Source: Chloroflexota bacterium
GTDB lineage: Bacteria; Chloroflexota; Dehalococcoidia; SM23-28-2; JACOUE01
Direction of reading: 5' to 3'
Assembly: GCA_016178045.1 (NCBI GenBank)
Contig: JACOUE010000041.1
Span: forward strand, 1 to 64,000
Length of the DNA: 64,000 nt
Each line of letters starts with the position of its first letter. The stretch's first letter is position 1. Position numbers and translations under genes: made by a program. Of this stretch, positions 17,314-26,894 are shown piece by piece. Below the pieces are notes generated by a model that saw only the letters and a program-made list of their open reading frames with translations, was not told the DNA's origin and did not search any database.

Positions 17314-18693
17314 TTACCCCAGCGCCCCCAGATCCACGGCCATCTGCCAGATCTCGTCGGGGGTGAAGAAGGTAGTACGGTAGTTCGCCCAGCGGTCGGC
17401 GGCGGCGTCGTACTCGCCGTCGTAGGCGACCTGGACGCGGTCGTATATCTCCTTGACCACGCGGCTGACGCTGGAGAAGCGAACCGTGAGGTCGCGCCGC
17501 TCCGCCTCCCGGTTCAGGATCGAGACGATCCCCTCCGCGCCGGACAAAGCGCCGATGACGCTGCGTTCGGCTTCTTCCTGCCCCACGATGGACGGGTCGT
17601 AGGGGAGGTAGATGAGGCCGCCGGGGGCCTGCTCCTGCTTCACCACGCCGGCCTGGTGGATCCCTGCCTGCGTGGTGAACACGTCGCCAACGATGGGCGC
17701 GTTGTGGGGGACGGGGGCCAGGAACTCCTCAAAGAGACGGCCCATCTCCCCCAGGCAGGTCAGCTCGAGGCCGGGGTCGCCGTAGAGACGGATGTAGCCG
17801 GCGAGCACCTGCTCCAGCGAGGTGTTGCCGGTGCGCTCGCCGATGCCGGCAAAGGTGACGTTGACCTTCTTGCAGCCGTACTGCCAGGCGGCTAGGGCGT
17901 TGGCGGTGGCCAGGCCGAAGTCGTTGTGGCCGTGAAACTCCAGCTCCGCGCCCGTCTCCTGCTTGAGGGTCGATACCAGGCGGGGGACGCCGTAGGGAAG
18001 GGCGGCGAAAGGATCGGGCACGCCCCAGCCGATGGTGTCGCAGATGCGGAACTTGGCCATGCCCTCGGTCGCCTCGAGCACCTCCTGCATGAAGGGGATC
18101 ACCCACCCCTCGACGTCGGCGCGGGTGGTGTCCTCCAGGTGGACGCGGGGGGTGATGCCGTACTCGCAGGCGGTGAGGATGGGCCGGAGGTACTTGTCGA
18201 CGGCGTCCTCTTTGCTGTGGAAGCCCAGCTTGTCGAAGATGTGGTGGTCGGACGACGAGGCGAGCATCCCCGTCTCCTTGACGCGGCCTTGGCTGGCGTC
18301 GTGCAGGTCCTTCACGTCCTTGGGATTGGCGCGGATCCAGGTGGTGATCTTGGGGAACTCGTGCTCGCGGTCCAGGAGCTTGTCGAGCACCCACAGGTCG
18401 CGCTTCTGGTAGATGAACGTCTCGATCGAGTACATGACGCCGGTGCCCGCGTCCAGGTCGTGGAGGAGGTCGACGTAGCGGAGGCGGGCCTCGCTGGGGA
18501 AGAGGGGGAAGCGGGAGTCCTGGGCGCCGTCGCGGAGCGTGGTGTCGGTGATGAGCTTGGGGAGGTCCTCCGGGCCCTCCAAGGGTAGCTCGGCGGGCTC
18601 CAGTTCCAGCTCGATGTGAGGGAACTGGCCCTGGAAGTTATGGTAGACGCGCGCCGGGTTTACGGCGGCCCTGGGGATAGTCGGCGGTTCCAT
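17314..18693 (-). CDS. HMGL-like family (2-isopropylmalate/homocitrate synthase homologue)
   Basis: LITDTTLRDGAQDSRFPL, FRICDTIGWGVPDPF, ELEFHGHNDFGLATANALAAW, GIGERTGNTSLEQV; TACAAT -10 at 18722-18727 supports the ATG at 18693. Confidence 0.9.
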   Translation of the reverse strand: MEPPTIPRAAVNPARVYHNFQGQFPHIELELEPAELPLEGPEDLPKLITDTTLRDGAQDSRFPLFPSEARLRYVDLLHDLDAGTGVMYSIETFIYQKRDLWVLDKLLDREHEFPKITTWIRANPKDVKDLHDASQGRVKETGMLASSSDHHIFDKLGFHSKEDAVDKYLRPILTACEYGITPRVHLEDTTRADVEGWVIPFMQEVLEATEGMAKFRICDTIGWGVPDPFAALPYGVPRLVSTLKQETGAELEFHGHNDFGLATANALAAWQYGCKKVNVTFAGIGERTGNTSLEQVLAGYIRLYGDPGLELTCLGEMGRLFEEFLAPVPHNAPIVGDVFTTQAGIHQAGVVKQEQAPGGLIYLPYDPSIVGQEEAERSVIGALSGAEGIVSILNREAERRDLTVRFSSVSRVVKEIYDRVQVAYDGEYDAAADRWANYRTTFFTPDEIWQMAVDLGALG

Positions 18694-18927
18694 GACGGTG
18701 AACTCGACGTAAGGCGTGTTAATTGTAGCAAAGCGTATCGGATTTGTTATAGCTGCCATAATCGGCGGGGCGAGATTTTTTCGGCTGAGGGCGCGACGGG
18801 CTTGCTGGCTATGTGGCTGCTGCGCCTGGGCTTCCGGGACGTCTGCTACCTGCGCGAGTGGCCAGCCGAGGATTCGCCCGTCGAAGTGCCGCCCCGCCGT
18901 CTGGAGACGGCGGGAGCGGGGAGGCTG

Positions 18928-19443
18928 CTAGTCGTCCACCACGCCGGAGCCGGTCCAGCGGCGGAGCCGCTCGCTGGGCGCCTCGCCCGGACGCCATTCC
19001 TTCACGAGCTGGTCCCCGTTCTGCTGGTACTGGATGAAGGTGGCGCGCTCTATCTCAACCGCGAACAGATGGAACGGGCCATCCGGTCGCCAGTTGATCT
19101 TCTCCAGGAGGGCCTGACAGTAGCGCTTAACCACCTCCGGGTCTTGCACCTCCCGCGCCTGCCCGCGAAGCTTGAACTCGCCGGCCGGGTCGTTCTTGTC
19201 CACCACCATGCTGTGGACCAGACAGCGCGGGTCCCGGAGCAGGTCGAGGGCCTTGCGAGATTGCCACATCATGCCCAGGAAGAGCCGTCCGTCGAAGAAG
19301 AGGTGCTCAACCGGGCTAATGCGAGGTGTGCCGTCGCGTCGGATGCTGCCGACGAGGATGGCCCCGGTGCGCTCGAAGCGCTCGTGGCCCATCTGGGCGA
19401 GCTCGGGGGCGGCCCGGGCGAACTCCCCCCAGTGAACGCCCAC
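18928..19443 (-). CDS. pyridoxamine 5'-phosphate oxidase / FMN-binding split-barrel protein
   Basis: GAILVGSIRRDGTPRISPVEHLFFDGRLFLGMMWQSRKALDLLRDPRCLVHS. Confidence 0.85.
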   Translation of the reverse strand: MGVHWGEFARAAPELAQMGHERFERTGAILVGSIRRDGTPRISPVEHLFFDGRLFLGMMWQSRKALDLLRDPRCLVHSMVVDKNDPAGEFKLRGQAREVQDPEVVKRYCQALLEKINWRPDGPFHLFAVEIERATFIQYQQNGDQLVKEWRPGEAPSERLRRWTGSGVVDD

Positions 19444-19444
19444 G

Positions 19445-21187
19445 CTAGTCCTCCAGGGTGCTGGTGTCGCCTTCGGGCAGGCCCAGCTCGCGGGCCTTGA
19501 GGAGGCGGCGCATGATCTTGCCGCTCCGCGTCTTCGGCAGCGAGGGCAGGAAGTCGATCTCCCGCGGCGCCACCGCCGGGCCCAGCTTGGCACGGGCGAA
19601 CTGGATCAGCTCCCGCCGCAGCTTGGCGTCGGCCTCGTAGCCGTCCTTGAGGGAGACGAACGCCTTCACTACCTCCATCGCCACCGGGTCCGGCTTGCCG
19701 ATGACGCCGGCCTCCGCCACCGCCGGGTGCTCGATGAGGACGCTTTCCACCTCGAACGGCCCCACCAGGTGGCCGGCGGTGTTGATGACGTCGTCCGCCC
19801 GGCCCACGAACCAGAAGTAGCCGTCGGCGTCCACGCGGGCGCGGTCGCCGGTGACGTACCAGCCGTTCTTGAAGCGCGACTCGTAGAGCGGCCGGTTGTT
19901 CCAGTAGGTGCGGAACATGGAGGGCCAGCCGGGGCGGATGGCCAGGTCGCCCTCCTCGCCGGTGGGCATCTCGTTGCCGTTCTCGTCGATGATGGCCGCC
20001 TCGATTCCGGGCAGGGTGCGACCCATGCTGCCGGGGCGGATGTCGACGGACGGGTAGTTGGCGATGAGGATGCAGCCGGTCTCCGTCTGCCACCAGTTAT
20101 CGTGCATGGGGAGGCCGAAGGCGCGCAGTCCCCACATGACGGCCTCCGGGTTCAGCGGCTCGCCAACGCTGCAGATGTAGCGCAGGCTCGAGAGGTCGTA
20201 CTTCTTCGCCGTCTCTTCGCCCGCTTTCATCAGCATGCGGACGGCGGTGGGAGCGGTGTACCAGACGGTGACGCGATACTTCTGGATGACCGAGTACCAC
20301 GAGCTGGCGGAGAACGCGCCTTCGTAGACGACGCTGGTGGCGCCGTTGCTCCACGGCCCGAACATGCCGTAGGAGGTGCCCGTGACCCAGCCCGGGTCGG
20401 CCGTGCACCAGTACACGTCTTCGTCGTGGAGGTCGAGGACGTACTTGGCGGTGGCGTAGTGGCCCAGGATCGCCTCGTGCACGTGCGCCGCCCCCTTGGG
20501 CTTGCCGGTGGTGCCGGAGGTGTAGTGCATGACGGAGTAGTGCTCGGGGCCGGTGCGCTCCATCTTCAGGTGGTCGGGCTGGTGCTCGACCAGGGCCTGC
20601 CACAGGTGCATGTGCGGCTGCGTCTCGTGCTGCTGGCGCCGGCAGACCAGGACGACGTCTTTCAGGTCGGGCAGGTCCTGCCAGATGAAGTGGATGCGGG
20701 CCCAGAGGTCGGGCTGGGTCACGAGCACCTTGGCCCCGCTGTCGGCCAGGCGCTCGCGGACGGCCTCGGGGCCGAAGGCGGAGAAGAGGGGGCCGGCGAC
20801 GGCGCCCAGCTTCAGCGCGCCGAAGACGGTGAAGTACAGCTCGGGGACGCGGTCGAGGAAGACGAAGACTCGGTCGCCCTTTTCGACACCCAGGGAGCGT
20901 AGGGCGTTGGCGGCCTTATTCGACCAGTGGGCCATTTCGGCGAAGGTGTAGCTCTCGCTGCTGCCGTCCTTGCCCTCCCACAGCAGTGCCGCTTTGTCGC
21001 GCCGGGGGGTGCCCAGGTGCCGGTCGATGCACTCGTGGGCGATGTTGAGGCCGTCGCCGGGGAGACCGGAGAGCTCTTTGCGGACGTCGTCCCAGGTGAA
21101 GGTTCGGCGGAAGGAGTTGTAGTCGGTGAGGTTAGGCCTGACCGCTATTTCCTCGGTGGGCGGCTTGACGATGGTGGGATAATCCAT
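19445..21187 (-). CDS. acsA: acetyl-CoA synthetase (AMP-forming)
   Basis: VMHYTSGTTGKPKGAAHVHEA, DVYWCTADPGWVTGTSYGMFGPW, WYVTGDRARVDADGYFWFVGRADDVINTAGHLVGPFEVE. Confidence 0.95.
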   Translation of the reverse strand: MDYPTIVKPPTEEIAVRPNLTDYNSFRRTFTWDDVRKELSGLPGDGLNIAHECIDRHLGTPRRDKAALLWEGKDGSSESYTFAEMAHWSNKAANALRSLGVEKGDRVFVFLDRVPELYFTVFGALKLGAVAGPLFSAFGPEAVRERLADSGAKVLVTQPDLWARIHFIWQDLPDLKDVVLVCRRQQHETQPHMHLWQALVEHQPDHLKMERTGPEHYSVMHYTSGTTGKPKGAAHVHEAILGHYATAKYVLDLHDEDVYWCTADPGWVTGTSYGMFGPWSNGATSVVYEGAFSASSWYSVIQKYRVTVWYTAPTAVRMLMKAGEETAKKYDLSSLRYICSVGEPLNPEAVMWGLRAFGLPMHDNWWQTETGCILIANYPSVDIRPGSMGRTLPGIEAAIIDENGNEMPTGEEGDLAIRPGWPSMFRTYWNNRPLYESRFKNGWYVTGDRARVDADGYFWFVGRADDVINTAGHLVGPFEVESVLIEHPAVAEAGVIGKPDPVAMEVVKAFVSLKDGYEADAKLRRELIQFARAKLGPAVAPREIDFLPSLPKTRSGKIMRRLLKARELGLPEGDTSTLED

Positions 21188-21359
21188 GGGGCCTCCCTCG
21201 TGCGGCGGGGTCGCAGGGGACGAAGGGACGCATTCAATCTAGCGCAGGGGCCGAAGGGCGTCAACGCCGCCTTCGGTTGCGCCCCCGCGAGCGGCCAAAC
21301 TATGATTGGGGTGCGGCCGTATAACCAGTGACAGCCGGTAGCCGGGAAGGGAAACGCCT

Positions 21360-22178
21360 TTGGAGATAGGCGGGGTCAGCATATTCGTCGCCTTCGCTGC
21401 GGGACTGCTGTCGTGTGCTTCGCCCTGCGTGCTACCGCTGGTCCCAGCGTACCTGGGCTACCTCAGCGGCGCCTCGCTTGAGGGGGCCGAGCCTCGCGCA
21501 ACAGTGCAGCAGACCGGCGCGGCCGGCGGCAGCTCGGGCTCGGGCTCCGTCGCCGCTTTGGCCATGCCCCGTGCCGGGGCCGTTAGCGGGCCGTCGCCGT
21601 TCCTCCATGCCCTCAGCTTCGTCGGCGGTTTCTCGCTGGTGTTCGTGCTCTTCGGCGTCTCCCTGGGCGTCGTCGGCTTCTTCCTGCGCGACCGCCAGGA
21701 CATCATCCTGAAGGTGGCGGGCGGCCTGCTGATCGTGCTCGGCCTGCACCTGGCCCGGGTCATCACCATCCCCTTCCTGGACCAGCAACGGCGCCTCGAG
21801 GTAGACGGGGGGAGGAAGGTGGGCTACGCCCGCTCCTTCCTGGTCGGGTCGGCGTTCTCAGCCGGCTGGAGCCCCTGCATCGGCCCGACGCTCGGGGCGA
21901 TCCTGGCGCTGGCCGTCTCCAGCGGCACGGTAGCCGAGGCGGGCGTCCTGCTGCTGGTCTACTCGGCGGGGCTGGCGATACCGTTCCTGGCGATGGGGCT
22001 CGCCTTCAACAGCGTGAAGCCCCTGTACCTGCGGGCCAAGCGCTACATGGGCGTCGTCAATTACGTCAGCGGGGCGCTCCTGATCGTCGTCGGCATCCTC
22101 ATCTTCACCGACAGCCTAGTCAACTTCAACGAACTGTTCAACTTCGGCTTCCTGAGGGACATCGCCACGGAGGCGTAG
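21360..22178 (+). CDS. ccdA: cytochrome c biogenesis protein CcdA
   Basis: GLLSCASPCVLPLVPAYLGYLSG, FSAGWSPCIGPTLGAILALA. Confidence 0.93.
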   Translation: MEIGGVSIFVAFAAGLLSCASPCVLPLVPAYLGYLSGASLEGAEPRATVQQTGAAGGSSGSGSVAALAMPRAGAVSGPSPFLHALSFVGGFSLVFVLFGVSLGVVGFFLRDRQDIILKVAGGLLIVLGLHLARVITIPFLDQQRRLEVDGGRKVGYARSFLVGSAFSAGWSPCIGPTLGAILALAVSSGTVAEAGVLLLVYSAGLAIPFLAMGLAFNSVKPLYLRAKRYMGVVNYVSGALLIVVGILIFTDSLVNFNELFNFGFLRDIATEA

Positions 22179-22179
22179 G

Positions 22180-22887
22180 GTGGGTGGCCGGCGCCAGCGC
22201 GAGGCTTACCGTCGCCCGTTTGGCGGCCTGGGCCGGCGCCTGCTGGCGCTGTTGGGCCTGGCCGCCATCGTCGGCGTCGTTATCGCGATCCTGTTCGCCG
22301 CAGGGCTGATCGGGCGGCCCGGCGACGTCCCCGCCGCCGCCGTCCTCGAGCCGCCGCGGCCGGCCGGCGTCCAAGACTTCGAGGTCGGCACCAGCGTGGG
22401 CAAGTTCGCCCCCGACTTCGAGGCCACGCGCCTCGACACCCGCCAGCGGGTGCGGCTGAGCGACTTCCGCGGCCAGCCCGTGTACCTGAACTTCTGGGCC
22501 AGTTCGTGCCTCTACTGTATCGCCGAGATGCCGGACATCGCCCAGCTGATGAAGAACCACCCGGAGCTGGTGGTCATCGGCATCAACCGGGGCCAGGGAT
22601 ACGGGAGGGCCCAGAGCTACCTCGACAGCATTAAGCTCCATGACGGAACGAAGGGGATGCGCTTCAGCGTCGCCGCCATGGACCCGACGGACGTCCTGTA
22701 CGACGAGTTCCGAGGACTGGGGATGCCGGTCAGCATCTTCATCGACGCCAAAGGCCGCATCGTCCGCGTCTGGAACAGCCTCCTCCGCCTGGCCCAGATG
22801 GAGGAGTTCTACGCCGAGACAGTCGCCTCTGCGCCGCTGAGTGACCGCGGGACGGCGGAGAGGCCGGCGGCGCCGCCCGGCCCGTAG
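22180..22887 (+). CDS. TlpA/ResA-like membrane-anchored thiol-disulfide oxidoreductase
   Basis: N-terminal TM; PVYLNFWASSCLYCIAEMPDI; directly follows ccdA. Confidence 0.92.
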   Translation: MGGRRQREAYRRPFGGLGRRLLALLGLAAIVGVVIAILFAAGLIGRPGDVPAAAVLEPPRPAGVQDFEVGTSVGKFAPDFEATRLDTRQRVRLSDFRGQPVYLNFWASSCLYCIAEMPDIAQLMKNHPELVVIGINRGQGYGRAQSYLDSIKLHDGTKGMRFSVAAMDPTDVLYDEFRGLGMPVSIFIDAKGRIVRVWNSLLRLAQMEEFYAETVASAPLSDRGTAERPAAPPGP

Positions 22888-22983
22888 CCCTCGCTTTCCC
22901 TTCCCGCAGCAGGCCTCTTCCCCCAGGTTCGATATGATATACTGTGGCCGCATAACCTTTACGGAATCGTTAAGGAGGCCGCC

Positions 22984-24222
22984 ATGCGAGACGTCGCCGT
23001 GATCGGCGCTGGCATGACCAAGTTCGGCAAGTTCCTGGACCGCAGCCTCAAGGACCTGACGCGGGAGGCCGTGCAGGAAGCCCTCGATTCCGCCGGCACC
23101 GAGAAGGCCAAGCTCCAGGTGGCCGTGGTGGGCAACGCCACCGCCGGCCTCATCACCGGCCAGGAGATGATCCGGGGGCAGGTGGTCCTGCGCGATATCG
23201 GCATCGGCGGTCTCCCCGTCATCAACACCGAGAACGCCTGCGCCAGCTCCTCCACCGCCTTCCACCTGGCCTGGATGTACGTCGCCTCCGGCATGTACGA
23301 CGTCGCCCTGGCCGTCGGCATGGAGAAGCTGTACCACGAGGACAAGCGGCGCTCCTTCCAGGCCATCGGCGCCGCGGTGGACGTGGAATGGGTGGAGCAG
23401 ATGGCTGCCGCTGCCAAAGCGGCCCGCGAGGCCCAGGGCGACGGCGAGCGCCAGCCCACCTTCGAGGAGGGCGCGGGCGAGAAGCGTAGCATGTTCATGG
23501 ACTTCTACGCGGCCTTCGCCCGCCAGCACATGCAGCGCTATGGGACGACGAAGGAGCAGTTCGGCCGCGTGGCGGTGAAGAACCACTACCACGGCTCGCT
23601 CAACCCCCACGCCCAGTACCGCGAGGTGTACACTCTGGAGGATATCCTCAACTCGCCCGTGGTGGCCGAGCCTCTCACCCGTCTCATGTGCTCCCCTATC
23701 GGCGACGGCGCCGCCGCCGCCGTCCTCGTCCCCGCCGATCAGGCCCGCCAGTACTCCTCGAAGCCGGTCTTCGTCCGCGCCTCCGTGCTCGTCTCCGGCG
23801 CCGACCGCGCCCCGGACGAACCCGGCACCACCGAGCGCGCCGTCGGCCAGGCCTACGACATGGCCGGCCTGGGGCCGGAGGACCTGAACGTCATCGAGCT
23901 CCACGACGCCTCGGCGCCGGCCGAGCTCGTGATCTACGAGGAGTTGGGCCTCTGCCCGCCCGGCGAGGGCGGAAAGCTCATCGATAGCGGCTTCACGAAG
24001 CTGGGCGGCCCCCTCCCCGTCAACACCAGCGGCGGCCTCATTTCCAAGGGGCACCCCATCGGCGCTACCGGCGTCGCCCAGATCTACGAGATCTACAAGC
24101 AGCTCCGCGGCGAGGCCGGCGACCGCCAGGTGGAGGGCGCCAGGGTGGGCCTTACCGAGAACGGCGGCGGCATGGTCAAGGGCGATGCGGCCGCCCTCTC
24201 CGTCCACATCTTTTCGCTGTAG
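22984..24222 (+). CDS. thiolase family protein (SCP-x-like acetyl-CoA acetyltransferase)
   Basis: NTENACASSSTAFHLA, GLGPEDLNVIELHDASAPAEL, NTSGGLISKGHPIGATGVAQIYE. Confidence 0.93.
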   Translation: MRDVAVIGAGMTKFGKFLDRSLKDLTREAVQEALDSAGTEKAKLQVAVVGNATAGLITGQEMIRGQVVLRDIGIGGLPVINTENACASSSTAFHLAWMYVASGMYDVALAVGMEKLYHEDKRRSFQAIGAAVDVEWVEQMAAAAKAAREAQGDGERQPTFEEGAGEKRSMFMDFYAAFARQHMQRYGTTKEQFGRVAVKNHYHGSLNPHAQYREVYTLEDILNSPVVAEPLTRLMCSPIGDGAAAAVLVPADQARQYSSKPVFVRASVLVSGADRAPDEPGTTERAVGQAYDMAGLGPEDLNVIELHDASAPAELVIYEELGLCPPGEGGKLIDSGFTKLGGPLPVNTSGGLISKGHPIGATGVAQIYEIYKQLRGEAGDRQVEGARVGLTENGGGMVKGDAAALSVHIFSL

Positions 24223-24241
24223 GGAGTATCGGGCGGACAGC

Positions 24242-24823
24242 ATGGACGTACTCGAGTTGCTTCGGTACCAGGTGAAGGGAACTTATGCCTGGCTGGAGAT
24301 GACGCTCAGCGATGTGACGGAGGAACAGGCGAATTGGAAGCCCCCCGGTGTCGCCAATTCGATCGGCGCGGTATACGCGCATCTGATGATTACCGCCGAC
24401 TTCGACCTGAACAGCCGAATGTACGGAACTATTCCGGTCGTCGCCAGTGAATTCAAGGGCAACGTTGGACTCAGCGAAATGCACCTCGGCGGCTTCGACT
24501 GGCACGATTGGGCGGCACGACTACGCGTCGATTGGGAAGGGCTCCGCCGGTACGGCCAGGCGGTACGCAGGTGCCTCGAGGGCCGCGTCGACTCCCTGAC
24601 GATGGACGAACTCGAATGGCCAGTGGACATGTCGGCCCACGGTCTGGGCACCTGGAAGGGGCTCGACATCTACACCCTTCATGGAATAGACCACCCGAGG
24701 CTGCACGGCGGCGAGATCGCTTGCCTCAAGGGCCTGCAGGGCGTCATTGGCTGGCCGCAACAGTGGAGCGGGGATCGAACGCCCAACCTAGCCGCAGCAA
24801 CGCATTCGAAGGAAGAGGCTTAG
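24242..24823 (+). CDS. DinB-like superfamily protein
   Basis: LLRYQVKGTYAWLEMTLSDVTEEQANWKPPG...IGAVYAHLMITADFDLNSRM; conserved His pattern. Confidence 0.8.
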   Translation: MDVLELLRYQVKGTYAWLEMTLSDVTEEQANWKPPGVANSIGAVYAHLMITADFDLNSRMYGTIPVVASEFKGNVGLSEMHLGGFDWHDWAARLRVDWEGLRRYGQAVRRCLEGRVDSLTMDELEWPVDMSAHGLGTWKGLDIYTLHGIDHPRLHGGEIACLKGLQGVIGWPQQWSGDRTPNLAAATHSKEEA

Positions 24824-24930
24824 CCTGGCCTTCTGACGTCATCGCCCGGGCGCCCTGACTTGCGTTCAGCTTGCGCCGCGAATTATTGACATCTGCTATA
24901 ATAAACGCACTGTCCTATCGAGGGGGGACT

Positions 24931-25698
24931 GTGGGCTACCATGACCTCATTCTAGAGCGCCGGGGCGCTATCGCCGTAATCCGCCTCAACCGCCCTGACA
25001 AGCACAACGCCCTCAACCGCCGCCTTTCCGAAGAGCTGATCGACGCCCTGGACCGCGTGGAGGCCGACGGCTCCGTCCATGTGGTGGTCCTGACCGGCAA
25101 CGGCGACCGCGCCTTCTGCGCCGGCGCCGACATGGCCGAGGCGGTCAACTCCGACTCTGGGTCGGCGGCGTACGCGCCGGGCCGGGCCGTGGGCCGCGTC
25201 CTGCGCTTCTCCAAGCCGGTCATCGCCGCCGTCAACGGCTACGCCTACGGCGGCGGCGCCTCCTTGGCCATCAACTGCGACATCCGCATCGCCGCCGACA
25301 CCGCGAAGTTCCGCTTCGTCGGTGTGACCTACGGGCTGGTGGTGGGCGCCAGCCAGCTGCCGCGCGTCGTCGGGGCGCCGGTGGCCAAGGAATTAACCTT
25401 CACCGCCCGTGTCGTCGAAGCCGAGGAGGCGCTGCGCATCGGCCTGGTGAACCGCGTCGTGCCGCTGGCCGAGGTGGAGGCGACGGCCCTGGAGATGGCG
25501 AAGGCCATCGCCGACGCCTCGCCCCTGGCCGTGCAGGCCGCGAAGGCGGTCATCGACAAGGCCACCGACAACACGGAGGCCGTCCGCCACGAGGTGGAGA
25601 CGGACCGCGCCCTCCGCCAGTCGGACGACCACCGCGAGCGCTTCCGCGCCGCCGCCGAGCGCCTCACCGGCTCCGGCGGCAACGGCCCCGGCAAGTAG
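24931..25698 (+). CDS. enoyl-CoA hydratase/isomerase
   Basis: NRPDKHNALNRRLSEELIDAL, DRAFCAGADMAE, VIAAVNGYAYGGGASLAINCDIRIAAD. Confidence 0.94.
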   Translation: MGYHDLILERRGAIAVIRLNRPDKHNALNRRLSEELIDALDRVEADGSVHVVVLTGNGDRAFCAGADMAEAVNSDSGSAAYAPGRAVGRVLRFSKPVIAAVNGYAYGGGASLAINCDIRIAADTAKFRFVGVTYGLVVGASQLPRVVGAPVAKELTFTARVVEAEEALRIGLVNRVVPLAEVEATALEMAKAIADASPLAVQAAKAVIDKATDNTEAVRHEVETDRALRQSDDHRERFRAAAERLTGSGGNGPGK

Positions 25699-25708
25699 CG
25701 GCCGGGGG

Positions 25709-26887
25709 CTACCGCTCGAACGTCAGCCCCAGCATCCGCTCCCCCAGCGTCCGCAGTGTTCGCCGCGCCGCCGCGTCGGCTTCAGACGCCAGCGCCCGCA
25801 GCTCGTCCAGGGACCGCGGCGTGTCCAAGTCGTCGTCCATGGCGGCGAAGAACGGCCTGGCCCAGTGCTCAAGGTCTTCGCCGCTCGCCTGGCGAGGGTC
25901 AGTAGTAGCATCGGCTAACTCGGCTGCCAATTCGACGTGTGCCGCCAGGTCTTCCGCTTCGAAGTTCCAGTTGCGCCGGTACTGGTGGCCCAGCAGGTAC
26001 AGGCGGATGGTGTCCGACGAGTACTCGCGGAGGAGGTCGGACACGAAGACCATGTTCCCCAGCGACTTACTCATCTTCTTCGAGCCGGAGTAAACCATAC
26101 CCGTGTGGAACCAGTAGCGGGCGAACGGCTTGCCCGTGCAGGTCTCCGACTGGGCGATCTCGCACTCGTGATGGGGGAAGACGAGGTCCTGGCCGCCGCC
26201 GTGCAGGGCGAAGCTCTCCCCCAGGTACTTCATGCTCATGGCCGAGCACTCGATGTGCCAGCCGGGCCGTCCCTCGCCCCAGGGGGAGGGCCAGGAGGGC
26301 TCGCCTTCCTTCTTCGCCTGCCAGAGGACGAAGTCCAGCGGGTCTTTCTTGAGCGGGTCGTCGGGGAAGTTGCCGCGCTCGTTGGCGAGCTCCAGCTGCG
26401 CCCGGTACGCGAGCCGGCACAGCTTCCCGAAGCTCTCCTGTCTTCGCACCTCGAAGTAGACGTTGCCGTCCCGCCGGTAGGCCAGGCCCTTCTCCAGCAG
26501 CCTCTCGATGATACCGATCATGTCGGGTATGTGCTCGGCGGCCCGGGGCATGACGTGCGGCGGCAGGTTGTTGAGGGCGGTCATATCGTCGAGGTACTTG
26601 CGCGTCTCCCTGTCCCCCAGCTCCCGCCAGTCGACGCCGGTGGAGGCGGCTCGAAGGAGGATGTCGTCGTCCACGTCGGTGATGTTCTGGACGTAGAGGA
26701 CGTCGTACCCCTTGAAGCGGAGATACCGTACGAGGACGTCGACGGCGGTATACGTAAAGGCGTGCCCGAGGTGGGTGGTGTCGTAGGGGGTGACGCCGCA
26801 GACGTAGACGCCGACGGGCGACTCGGCCTGGAAAAGCTCCTTCTTGCGGGTGAGGGTGTTGTAGAGGAACAGCTGCCCCGCGCTCAT
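25709..26887 (-). CDS. CysS-family paralogue resembling MshC (cysteine ligase), lacking the anticodon-binding domain
   Basis: VCGVTPYDTTHLGHAFTYTAVDVLVRYLRFKG, WHIECSAMSMKYLG, HHECEIAQSE, KKMSKSLGN; 392 aa. Confidence 0.85.
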   Translation of the reverse strand: MSAGQLFLYNTLTRKKELFQAESPVGVYVCGVTPYDTTHLGHAFTYTAVDVLVRYLRFKGYDVLYVQNITDVDDDILLRAASTGVDWRELGDRETRKYLDDMTALNNLPPHVMPRAAEHIPDMIGIIERLLEKGLAYRRDGNVYFEVRRQESFGKLCRLAYRAQLELANERGNFPDDPLKKDPLDFVLWQAKKEGEPSWPSPWGEGRPGWHIECSAMSMKYLGESFALHGGGQDLVFPHHECEIAQSETCTGKPFARYWFHTGMVYSGSKKMSKSLGNMVFVSDLLREYSSDTIRLYLLGHQYRRNWNFEAEDLAAHVELAAELADATTDPRQASGEDLEHWARPFFAAMDDDLDTPRSLDELRALASEADAAARRTLRTLGERMLGLTFER

Positions 26888-26894
26888 GCCGCCG

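Noticed and set aside
22138-24243. 701-aa minus-strand ORF
   Set aside because: Spans parts of TlpA-like and thiolase genes on the opposite strand; composition typical of a shadow ORF.
24889-24905. TTGACA-N5-TATAAT upstream of enoyl-CoA hydratase (and TTGACC-N6-TATACT near 9437-9454)
   Set aside because: Spacing far too short for sigma70 -35/-10 pairs; likely coincidental, though the TATAAT/TATACT may be genuine -10 elements.
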